Assembly (NCBI GenBank): GCA_023055425.1 | Contig: JALGPY010000004.1 | Coordinates: 63,759,718-63,823,717 of the forward strand | DNA: 64,000 nucleotides | Direction: 5' to 3' | From: Linanthus parryae | Taxonomy: Eukaryota; Streptophyta; Magnoliopsida; Ericales; Polemoniaceae | Shown: one piece after another, positions 55,028 to 64,000 of the stretch | How the letters are laid out: the number at the start of each line of letters is the position of its first letter | Numbering within the stretch: position 1 is the stretch's first letter | Translations under genes and position numbers: made by a program | The notes under the pieces: model-generated | Told to the model about the DNA's origin: nothing | Database searches by the model: none | What the model saw: only the letters and a program-made list of their open reading frames with translations

Positions 55028-56317
55028 TTGTAAGATCAGGCTGCGCAAGGCTTGATAGTTGAGCTATTTCAATGCCTTGAACCAGCTTTCAAAGCCTTGA
55101 ATCAGTTCTTAGAGGCTTGAAAATAGTCCTTGAAACTGGATTCAAAGCCTTGAAACTGCTTAACCTGTGTGAACATTCTCAGGGGGAGTTTTTTTGCAAG
55201 CTCTCTGAGTTGATTCCCTCTCTATCTTTCATATGTTTTATTAACTGTTATTAGATGATGAAAGACAAATTATTCTAACACATTTGAACATAGAATATCA
55301 TCTGTTTGACTTTGATATTGCAGGAAATTTTATTTCTAAGTTTTGCAGGATTGTTTCCTAAAATGAACTTCTGCAGATTTGGAAATAGTTGGACACTTTG
55401 ATCTTGTGATCAACCAGACTTGCATGACAGCTTCTAAAGGAGTTTAAACGAAAGAGCACAACAAAATCTCTGAAGATTGTGATCATCCAACCGTTGGAGA
55501 AGATGTCAAAGAAGTCAAACTCTGTTGCCTACAAAATAGGAAGTTTGTTGCTGAAAATCGGGTGAGATTTGCAGAGCTGTTTGAAGTTTAAATAGAGCTC
55601 AATTCCGAAGCAACAAGACACAAAACTCAAGGGGAAAAAAGACAAAAAGAGTTCTGGATTGACAAGCATCAAAGAAGTTCATTATTCGTCCAATCCATTC
55701 ACAGAAGATCACTGCATACTTCACTGCATTTTCAACACTCTAAGTGTTCTTCTGTATTGTACTCCATTGGCAGATCATTTCTGTATTATCTCTATACTCA
55801 TTCTCAAGGATTGTTCAAAGTGAACAGTAGAGAATTCTTAGTTAATCAGTTACCTAGAGCAGGTACTAGAAAGGTTAGGGAAAACCACAAGTTGTAACAG
55901 AGTAAGGGAACTCTCTGTGCTTGAGTTCTAGGGCTTAGCTTTTGATTAAAAGAATTGTGTTGAAAATCTTGCAGGGAAATCCCTGAGGTAGAGACGTAGG
56001 TCCAAGTGGACTGAACTCTATAAATCACTTGTCTCTTGCTTTTACAATTCCTTCTTTTCCATAGTATTTGCAGCACCCACAACTGTTTGTTTTTCAAGGG
56101 TTTGAACCTGTTTTCAAGGCCTTGAAAAAAGCTTACTTGCTTTATACAAACTGCATTCCTTCCAAGGGTTTGAACTTATTTTGAAGGCCTTGAACTTCAA
56201 TGTTTTCAGAAGATTTCATCTTCCTAGCAAGTTTTGCAAAAATTTGGCATACTCTATTCAACCCCCCTCCCTTCTAGAGTATCTTAGCTGCATTAACACC
56301 TACACACTCACACTTTC
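55028..56317 (+). repeat. Copia-2 3' LTR
   Basis: Collinear with the 5' LTR apart from substitutions and small deletions (for example, the second perfect palindrome at 46157 is deleted here). Substitutions between the two LTRs are frequent enough to see by eye, so the insertion is not very recent. Confidence 0.93.
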
Positions 56318-56445
56318 CAAATCATTTTCCTTCCCACACGAGGTTAATAAATAGTAATTAGTTCATGACAAGTCCCTTATGTTCGATAAATCCTGATTTC
56401 AGGATATTACTACACATGATGGCCATACACTTGTTTTTAGATGTG
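56318..56445 (+). repeat. Element A 3' LTR, second part
   Basis: Starts with the duplicated CAAAT, then CCCACACGAGG, GTTCGATAAATCCTG and GATATTACTACAC, which is typical 3' LTR sequence of Athila-like elements. The exact right border (about 56440) is unclear because E2-type LTR sequence follows at once. Confidence 0.6.
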
Positions 56446-57761
56446 TCACTACGCATATAGCAATGCAGGCAGCAAGTTCAGAAGGTAAAATTGGCTAAGT
56501 CTGGCAGAATTTAGTTGCTGTTTGCGTGGCTATCTGTGCAGCTACGTAGATAGCTAAGCTGTCAGAGAAGAAAAAAGAAAGATTAGGAAAAGCAGAAGGC
56601 TAGAAGACCATGCATGCGTGGCTATCTGTGCAGGTACGCAGGTAGCAACGCATGCAGGGGAGAAAGGGAGACTTTTGGAGCTGACAGGGCTGTTGTGTGT
56701 GTGGCTATCTAGGTAGCCACACAGGCAGCTACGCAAATAGCCACGCAGGCAGTGGGAAATTTTAAGGCATTTTGCCAGTTGTAGTTTTATAAATTCAGGC
56801 CGTTTTTTTGGAAGTCTAAGCATCGTTGGAGAGTTTGTTTTTGACATATACACCCAAGGAGAAGTATAAGCATCCTCGGAGAGAGCGGGAGAGCGAATAC
56901 AATATCCTAGACACTCGTTTGATCTTACTCTCCCTATATTACAGAAACTTTGTTAATTATGTAACTCAGTAGCTAAACTCTTTTCCTAGGTTCTCGGTGA
57001 ACCTAGGCTTTCGTATTCCGTATTTAGTTATGTTCTGACTATATATTAATGATATCAGGATCTTAATATAAGCTATTTTGTGTGTTATCTTGTCTTTGGT
57101 TTTACTATTTATGCATGATCTGAGTCACGAACCAAAATTGTTATAGACTCAACGCGATAGACGAAAGTGACTTGTTAGGGTTAGGAAGAGAAGACATGAT
57201 TTAGCACCTTACCCTGTTGGAACAAAAAGAGAAAGGGAGATAGTACTAGCCTGAGCGTTTGACCAACTATAAGAAGTTTTGATCAAGGACTTTAGGACAG
57301 GTTATAAACCCTAGCAGCTTTAGAACGAGACTGCAGATATAGGTAGCTTAACAGGATCCGAAAATCTGCAGAATCGTGAAAATGTGTAGGGACTGAGGAG
57401 CTACTGCACTACTGGTAATGTGGCACAAATAAATTGACTGCTGTGTGTTTTCATATCAAAAGGAACGAAATCAGGAGAAACCCTAGGGGATCCTGGAATC
57501 TAGACTCTTAAACCCTAGATTTACAACACTTAAGAATTATTCAGAAAATTCTCATAAAAAGATTTACCTCCAGTTTTTGCTTCCAGTACCTAGTTCGTAA
57601 TCATTAATTCAAAACAATTCATACTTTTTTACAATATGTCATGAAACTGATTACGTGGGAAAACCTGCAAAAGTCCTCATGGGATCGATAATTTAAGTTG
57701 AAAATACTCCCTATATTACTTGATTCATATACTTGTGAATAGCATGCTAAATTGCGCATCA
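56446..57761 (+). repeat. E2-type LTR, 5'-truncated, plus strand
   Basis: The order matches the E2 LTR: CTACGCAG dyad array (56455-56755), a TTTTATAAATTC core promoter (about 56783-56794), ACCCAAGGAGAAGTATAAGC and CATCCTCGGAGAG, GTTCTCGGTGAACCTAGGC, and the 3' end ACTTGTGAATAGCATGC...GCGCATCA (57761). The first ~230 bp of the LTR are missing and no primer site follows, so it is a truncated or solo relic. Confidence 0.8.
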
Positions 57762-58639
57762 GCATACGAGCAACAACATCAGCAGCAGTCCTCTGTGCCA
57801 CCACTGCTGGGCCTATCGGCACCGCCCCAAGCCTTAGCCTGTCGAATACCTCCAATCGGAACTTTTCACCGGGGCCATATGGGGTCCATCACTTCTGATT
57901 TTCAGCACCAACATGAGCACTTGTCGTCTGTTCCTGTAAGTCGGACGGACATCAAATTAGACGCCCCCTTCACCGCATGTACGCCGCAACACCTATTGGC
58001 CTAGCACACCAGCCTTCATTCGCCACAACCACCATCACCAGCGTTTCCGACCACCTGGACAAACGCCAACCTTAACAACTCCTAAACGGCGGAGATTTCT
58101 ATAGTCACCGACGTTACTGTCAAAATTCCCATCACCGACACCGCATTCGCTCCCCACGCCACCAATTGTCGACGACTTCCTGCCACCGCCGTCAGGCAAC
58201 CTCCAAACGGCCACATTCATCCCCCACTGATCCCGACGATCGTTGGCAAGTTGCTCGATCTATTAGGCATCTCCAGAGCCTAAGCGGCTCGATATAGCTA
58301 ACGGGAAGAAATCAGCTCAGTGCTGGCTCGATCCACCCTCTAGCTAGTTGGTCTTCGGCTCGACTTGAGCCACCAGATCCTACTTGGCTCGACCACATTG
58401 TTGGATTCTGGTTGGCTCAGCCTAGGCCCCGGGCTCCCGACGGGCTCCTAGTGAGCTACCAACCTATTTTTGGCTCAATTTTGAACTGCAGCTGCATTTT
58501 GTGTGGCTCGGGATCTTTTCAAGGATTTTTCAACCCTTTGAGTCCGTTTCGGCCTCATTTTTTCCCGATTCGGCCCCGCGAGTCCACTTTAAGTGAGCTT
58601 ATTTGGTGAAAATTTCACAAAAACAATGTTCAGCAATAA
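57762..58639. other. Unidentified GC-rich block
   Basis: Richer in C than its neighbours, with open Pro/His/Gln-rich stretches (57720-58004, plus) and a repeated GGCTCGA/TTGGCTC motif (58280-58420). No domain, terminal repeat or splice pattern was recognised. It may be the body of a broken element or displaced genic sequence. Confidence 0.4.
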
Positions 58640-59090
58640 TAGTAAATTTTGACCTAACTTTTGCTAAGTATAATCTCATCGTCGGTCCAAATATTGTATC
58701 CCTTCACACTAGTCCCATAGCCTATGATTACCCCCTTATTTTCCCTTGGTTCTAACTTTCCATCATCCACATGATAGTAGGCAACGCAACCAATGATCCT
58801 TAGATCCGAGTAATCTTATGCTTTTCCGGAACACACTTCAATAGGAATCTGGCATCCTATACCTGTGTACGGGCTCCGATTTACGAGATAACGTTCCACG
58901 GAGACTGGCTTTCCCCAGAAACCTTTAGTAAGACAGGCATTCGTAGGCATACACCTTGATTTCACTAAAAGTATCCAATTCATTCTTTCGGCTACACCAT
59001 TCTGTTGTGGTGTGTGCCGAATGGTGTGATGGAGAGCAATTCCCCGATCCTTGTGTAGATAGTGCTTTCTGAGCTAGCAGATCTTGGCCA
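58640..59090 (-). pseudogene. Copia integrase fragment (unrelated to Copia-1/2)
   Basis: The minus strand encodes HTPQQNGVAERMN, the Glu region of the copia integrase core, then FWGKPVSVERYLVNRSPYTG, the domain linking to RT (VAYYHVDDGKLEPRENKGVI, GYGTSVKGYNIW). Stops and frameshifts are present. Its 5' part is cut by the G2 LTR, showing that G2 inserted into it. The motif wording differs from Copia-2, so it is another copia lineage. Confidence 0.82.
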
Positions 59091-59681
59091 TGTGGCAACC
59101 ATCCAGCACACCATATTGTGCTCCACACACACTGGATCGCCAGCCACGCTGATCCATGTGGGGGCTGCGAGACAGAGCCCTCGCATACCACTGCACGGGA
59201 CTTGTAGGGACTTAGTGGTTTGGAGGCTAGAGTAAGTCCTCTCGCGTGCGAGCCAAGCCTGCACGCGAACTTTAGTAACTGATTTTGAGAGATTTATGGC
59301 ACGAGCTCCATAAACCCGGTCAATCCGGTCAAACCCGGTCAACCTCATAACGGTTCCGGTATTCGCGCATAACGTGCTGTAACGGTCCCTATATAGGCGG
59401 ACGAACGTGCCGTTGTGGTTAAGCTAATTAAGCCGCCATTGATGGGCGCATTAACCACACTACAACAGTCACATTCTCTGTTATATATAGGACGTTAACC
59501 TTTCCATACAAAGGAGAACACACTAGCCATACGCGGAAGCTCTGCCAAACCTCTGTCTCTCTCTCAGACATCACTACTCCCTTACTCTCTCCCTACACAC
59601 AACCGAACTCTTCCTGTGCTATCTCTGATCCTCTACATAAGGTGTACACGGAGGTCTCCCCGCCGGAATCCCTTGTGCACA
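59091..59681 (+). repeat. G2 5' LTR
   Basis: It begins TGTGGCAACCATCCAGC (or TGGCAACC at 59093) and ends CCTTGTGCACA. It aligns end to end with the G1 LTR: CACTGGATCGCC, TAACGGTCCCTATATAGGC, TTAAGCCGCCATTG, GTTATATATAGGACG, GGAAGCTCTGCC. Two TATA-like boxes are seen (59391 and 59482), the latter matching that of G1. Confidence 0.88.
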
Positions 59682-59720
59682 TTTTGGTGAACCCGACGTG
59701 AACTTACCAACAAAAGCAAC
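59682..59720 (+). other. G2 leader and PBS-like sequence
   Basis: TTTTGGTGAACCCGACGTG directly follows the LTR, as in G1, and the gag ATG is at 59721. The tRNA was not identified. Confidence 0.6.
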
Positions 59721-62332
59721 CATGTCTCAGGAGGATGATTTCAGCAACAGATCGCCTTCCACCGAAGCTGCCTCGGGAGAGGAGACCCGCCGTACTCCTA
59801 CGACCCCCGGCGAGGCACCGACGCTAGAATCCTTGGACGCCACCATCCAAGGTCAGGAGAAAGCTCTCAAAGCTCAGTCTGCGCAGCTAGAACGGATCAT
59901 GGCCGTTCTGGGCACTCTTGCGCCAAACCCTTCACTAGCCACCGCCGTCTCTCAAGGAGGAGGGGCCCCTACCGCTCCAGGACTGGGAGTGTAAACCACA
60001 CCTCCCAACCCTCATCTGCAGACTCCACCGGCGACTACGCAGCTACCTTCAATTCAGGGGTCAACAGCTCAGATGTTGCCTCTCACTGCTCATACTCCTC
60101 AGCCTCCGGCTTTGGCATCTAACCCGGCTTCGCAGTATCCCTTGCCTCCGCCAACGGCGATCTGGGTCAATGCGAACAGCTAATATGTCCCCAATCCTCC
60201 GGCGGCGTACGTATCGCCTCCGCCTACGGCGACCCCTCCTCCTGTTACCGAGGGAAGCATTCCAGAATGTATGACGTCTCTGCAGAAGCGCATGGACACT
60301 ATTCTGGCTCACCAATCATTCGCGGATACCATTATCCCGAAGCTAGACAACGATCCACCCATCCCGCGGGAGATCTATCTCATGCCTAACCCGGTGGGAT
60401 ATAAGGCTCCTAAATGGGACAAGTTCGAGGATGTCAACGGAAACGCTCATGAGCATGTCATGCGTTTCATCGATGTCATGGGGCCATACGGAGCCGATCC
60501 CAAGCTGCTGATGCGAGAGTTCCCAAAATCCTTGGGGAACGTAGCGTACAAGTGGTACCGAACGTTGGAGGCCGGATCCGTGAAGACTTGGGACGACATG
60601 GTCCAGAAGTTCTATACCAAGTTCTTCCAGATGGAAGAACAGGTGACAATGATCCACCTCTCGCGGATGTATCAGAAGCGCGAGGAGGACGGGATAACTT
60701 TCATCAAGAAGTTCAGGGCGAAGTCCTTGGAATGCAAAGATCCGATGCTTGAAAGCCGGCTCGTAGAGATATGCCTACAGTGCATGCGAGATGAATACAA
60801 AGGTATGCTCATCAACCTGCAAACACCTACGTTTTCAAAACTAATCGAATGTACGAAGAACATCGAGCCTATAGTTGAGAGGCAGAAAAAGAAAAACGCT
60901 CCGGAACGATCCTCGAGCGGTACTACTTACAAGATTGGGAGATTCAGTTACAAGAGGGGACGCGAAGCTGAGGTCAATACAGTTTCACCCCAGAAGCAGG
61001 CGCTGATTGTGAACTTCGACGTACCACCTCTGCCATGTTCGGTGGAAGAGGCAAGCGACCTCTGCAGGCAGTGGCGCAAGGACGGTGTCCTACCGCCGCT
61101 CGAGAAGGCACCCTCCAAGGAGATGGTGAGGGACCCGAAGTGGTGCGAGTACCACGGCAAGGTCATGCATCCCACAACGGACTGTAAGAAGCTCAGGATT
61201 GTATTCAACCAGAAGATGAAGAACGGCGAGCTGATCGTCAGAGATCACAGGAAGGATGTGCGCAACAATCCACTTCCTGCCCATGCGGAGCAAGACTCGA
61301 AAGGTAAAGAGGTCGCCATGATCTCGATTGTGGACCTGGAAGAAGTCGCAGAGGATGGTCTACCCATCATTTCTGAAGTCCATGATGAGGAGGACTACAG
61401 TGTAGACACGGAGGACGAACGTGCCGACCGGATGAAGGGGTCGCACGGCTTTAGCAGATTCTTCGACGAGATGAACTTCTCCGAGAAGTGCCCAGACAGA
61501 AATGACGAAAGCAATCTTGAGGATAGCAGAGGACTACGAGGAGAATCTTGTAGTCTCCAATGGGAAGGTCGTCAGAGCGTCTCGCTCTACAGAAAAGATT
61601 ATGACCTTCTCCGCCTGCGACAAAAAGACAGATGCAAGCCACCAGAGGCCCCTGTATGTGACGGCCATTATCAATGGCGTCGAGTTCAAAAGAGCATTCT
61701 TCGATGGAGGAGCAGCGGTCAACGTCGTTTCGCTCCACACACTGAAGCTAGCAGGGATCCCCGAGTACAAGATTGTCAGGCGTCCATCTCCGCTGATGGG
61801 ATTTGAAAGCGACTCTAGAATGACGATTGGATGGATCCGCCTGGGCGTTCAGATTGGCTAAATCAAGTGCTCAGCGAAGTTCTATGTCACAGATGCGAAC
61901 ACTACGTATCACATGATCATAGGTCGAGCCTGGATTCATCGCTTTGACGCGGTCCCTTCAACAGCTCACCAAGTCATGAAAGCTATCTGGAACGACAGGA
62001 TAGTCGAGATACCTGCTTCAACAAATCCATTCAACATGGATGAAGCACATCTCAGCGAGGCGGTGTGGTTCACCGAGATGGCGGACGAGCAAACACCGGG
62101 ACCATTCAACCCTACTCCTTTACCTCTTTGGGAAGATATCAAGGATCAGTCACCTGCGGGAGTGATGGTGACAAGGGAGGATGCCAAGGAAAAGCCGCCC
62201 ACACGCGAAGAGGCGCCGCGAATCGCTTACCAACGAAAGAACGTATATACTCTGAAGAGAATAGCAAAGCATGACCCTGAAGGCAAAGAGATAGAGAGTT
62301 TCTACGCCAACGGGAAGAAGTGCTATCGCATA
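59721..62332 (+). pseudogene. G2 gag and protease
   Basis: MSQEDDFSNRSPSTEAASGE starts a Pro-rich N-terminus with TAA stops at 59992 and 60181. The capsid core (60271 on) has PKWDKFEDVNGNAHEHVMRF, FPKSLGNVAYKWYRTLEAGS and MIHLSRMYQKREEDGITFIK. The His/Cys motif WCEYHGKVMHPTTDCKK keeps all four ligands, unlike G1. A frameshift near 61490 and a TAA at 61859 break the protease. That protease has AFFDGGAAVNVVSLHTLKLA (catalytic D-G-G, about 61697) and MIIGRAWIHRFDAVPS. It ends NGKKCYRI with a stop at 62333. Confidence 0.92.
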
Positions 62333-62347
62333 TGAAGGTGCGCGGGG

Positions 62348-64000
62348 ATGTCCTCACGCGGGCATGGGGATATCCCTGGGCAAATCAACCAAATCAAGCA
62401 GATTGCGGTAACAGAAAAGCCAATGCAGAGCACTCCAGATGAGAAGCTCAAAGAAGCACCCGAATGCATGGAAGACAGACCCAGACCACAGAAGAAAGAG
62501 CTAAAGGAAGTGTTCCTCAGCCCGAACGAGGAAAAGAAGAGGCCAGTCTTTCTAAGTGCGGACCTCACAAGCGAGGAGAAGCAGGGATTACTGCAGCTCC
62601 TGACTGAGTACAAAGACGTGTTCGCATTGGAGTATGATATGATGCCCGGACTGGACACAAGCATCACTATGCATGGTTTAGACATCATACCGGGTTCTAA
62701 GCCGATAAAGCAGAGCACAAGAAGCTTCAGGCCGGAGCTTAATGTGAAGATCAAACAGGAGATTGTCAAACTCCTGGACGCCAGGTTCATAGAACCGAAT
62801 CACCATCCCACATGGCTGGCCAATATCGTGCCAGTGGTAAAGAAGAGCGGACAGCTTTGCATTTGCTTGGACTTCCGAGATCTCAATCGCTTCGGCCCCA
62901 AGGACGATTTTCCGCTCCCCAACATCGATTTGTTATCGATTCGACAGCGGGTCATCGCATGTTCAGTTTCATGGACGGCTTCAGTGGGTATAACCAGATC
63001 AAGATGGACCCTGAAGATGCACGGAAAACTGCATTCATCACCCCAGTGGGAATGTTCAACTACACGGTGATGCCCTTCGGTCTCAAAAACGCAGGTGCAA
63101 CCTACCAGCAGGCCATGATGGCCCTATTCCATGACATGATGCAAAAAGAAGTGGAGTTTTATGTAGATGACCTCATGGTTAAATCCAAGCAAGAGGCAGA
63201 TCACCTGGCAGATTTGCGGAAGGTGTTCAACAGATGCAGACGCTTTCAGCTGAAGATGAACCCTATGAAATGCGCATTCGGGGTAACATCGGGGAAATTC
63301 TTGGGATGCGTGGTACATCGCCAAGGAATCGAGCCTGACCCTACGAAGGTTTCAGCCATCATCAGCATGACTCGCCGCACGACCAGAGTGCCTTGAAGAC
63401 ATTCTTGGGTAAACTATCGTATCTGCGAAGATTCATCCCAGCGATTGCCGAGATTACTTTCTGCTTCAGTAATCTTCTCAAAAAAGATGCCGCATACAAC
63501 TGGACCCCGGAGCACGAAGCTGCGTTCGGGAAGCTGAAAGAACTGCTGACGTCTTCAAAAATAATGATCGCACCTCAGTTGGGGTCACCGCTTTTACTGT
63601 ATCTGACGTCAACCAGGAAATCCATAGGACCACTTTTGGCTCAGGAGTACGAAGGTCAGGAAAGGCCCATCTACTACATCTCTCGCATTGTGCAGCCCGC
63701 AGAATCAAGGTACACAGACATTGAGCGTCATTGCCTTGCCTTATTCTTCATAATAGAGAAGTTGAGACACTACTTCGCGTCGCACAAAGTGGTGTTGGTT
63801 ACAAAAAGTGATCCCATACGATATCTGCTAACTCACAATACTCCTGGAGGAAGATTGGCAAAATGGTATATGACCATTTCCCAGTTTGATATCACATGCG
63901 TTTGGCCGCGGGCGATTAAGTCGCAGACGGTGGCGGATTTGTTGGCGCAGTTCCCCGACAACAGTCATGAGTCTGTAGTCGAAGAAGAACTCGAAGGACC
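62348..64000 (+). pseudogene. G2 reverse transcriptase and RNase H, cut by window end
   Basis: SPNEEKKRPVFLSADLTSEE, the RT entry FRPELNVKIKQEIVKLLDAR, CLDFRDLNRFGPKDDFPLPN, a frameshift near 62935, MPFGLKNAGATYQQAMMALF and YVDD (63160-63171) identify RT. A frameshift at about 63385 leads to TFLGKLSYLRRFIPAIAEIT and RNase H sequence (SRYTDIERHCLALFFIIEKL, AQFPDN) to the window end. This is the same order and wording as G1. The second RNase H and integrase would lie beyond the window. Confidence 0.92.

Larger units (their letters stand above)
46051..56317 (+). mobile_element. Copia-2: near full-length SIRE-like Ty1/copia element
   Basis: The LTRs of 1304 bp (46051-47354) and 1290 bp (55028-56317) flank a primer site, gag, protease, integrase, RT, RNase H, a third ORF and a polypurine tract. 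Flanking CAAAT (46046-46050 and 56318-56322) is a perfect 5-bp target duplication if LTR ends are TTGTAAG...CACTTTC. With canonical TG ends the duplication shifts by one base and is 4/5. The ORF downstream of pol is characteristic of SIRE/Maximus elements. Stops and frameshifts throughout make it non-autonomous. Confidence 0.93.

Noticed and set aside
46046..56322. Canonical TG...CA borders for Copia-2
   Set aside because: With TG at 46052 the flanking 5-mers match only 4 of 5. Shifting one base gives a perfect CAAAT duplication, so the border is reported as uncertain by one base.

Overview
This is a stretch of plant nuclear DNA built almost entirely from nested and decayed transposable elements. 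The elements present are SIRE-like Ty1/copia with a third ORF, Athila-like and Tat-like Ty3/gypsy (Tat with dual RNase H), a Mutator-like element carrying a plant mobile domain (PMD) gene, hAT elements and Helitrons. Together they point to a flowering plant, in a repeat-dense and probably heterochromatic region. No intact host gene was recognised. Every long coding region carries stop codons or frameshifts. Labels used below are Copia-1/Copia-2, E1/E2/A (Athila-like gypsy), G1/G2 (Tat-like gypsy), MULE, hAT-1 and hAT-2.

Layout: 1-2423 is the gag and 5' LTR of Copia-1 (minus). 2728-10692 is E1 (minus), whose protease is split by hAT-1 (3106-6954), which itself contains two head-to-tail Helitron-like units (3367-6380). 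E1 sits in the gag of E2 (minus, LTR 11857-13484). A Del/Tekay-like LTR follows (13569-14156). 15473-22271 is the MULE, with long TIRs, an MuDR-type transposase remnant and a PMD gene remnant. 22272-26379 holds a Helitron 3' end, a fold-back MITE and microsatellites. 26380-30620 holds plus-strand PMD-like multi-exon gene remnants lying antisense to G1. 30953-31227 is a 53-bp tandem array. 31428-38373 is G1 (minus: integrase, two RNases H, RT, protease, gag, 5' LTR).

38374-46050 is A (plus), with hAT-2 inserted in gag (perfect 8-bp TSD) and an internal deletion that removes most of RT-RNase H-integrase. The 3' LTR of A is split by the near full-length Copia-2 (46051-56317; LTRs of 1304 and 1290 bp, candidate TSD CAAAT). 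Then come the rest of that LTR, a truncated E2-type LTR (to 57761), an unidentified GC-rich block, a copia integrase scrap (minus), and G2 (plus, same family as G1), cut by the window end.

The most notable pattern that ordinary annotation does not name is that every LTR family here carries its own short, repeated, dyad-symmetric motif. In most it lies upstream of the presumed TATA box. The MULE termini and the G1 3' flank carry similar iterated dyads. E2 and A have homologous LTR starts but different dyad motifs, which suggests replaceable U3 modules. In Copia-2 the motif also recurs inside coding frames.
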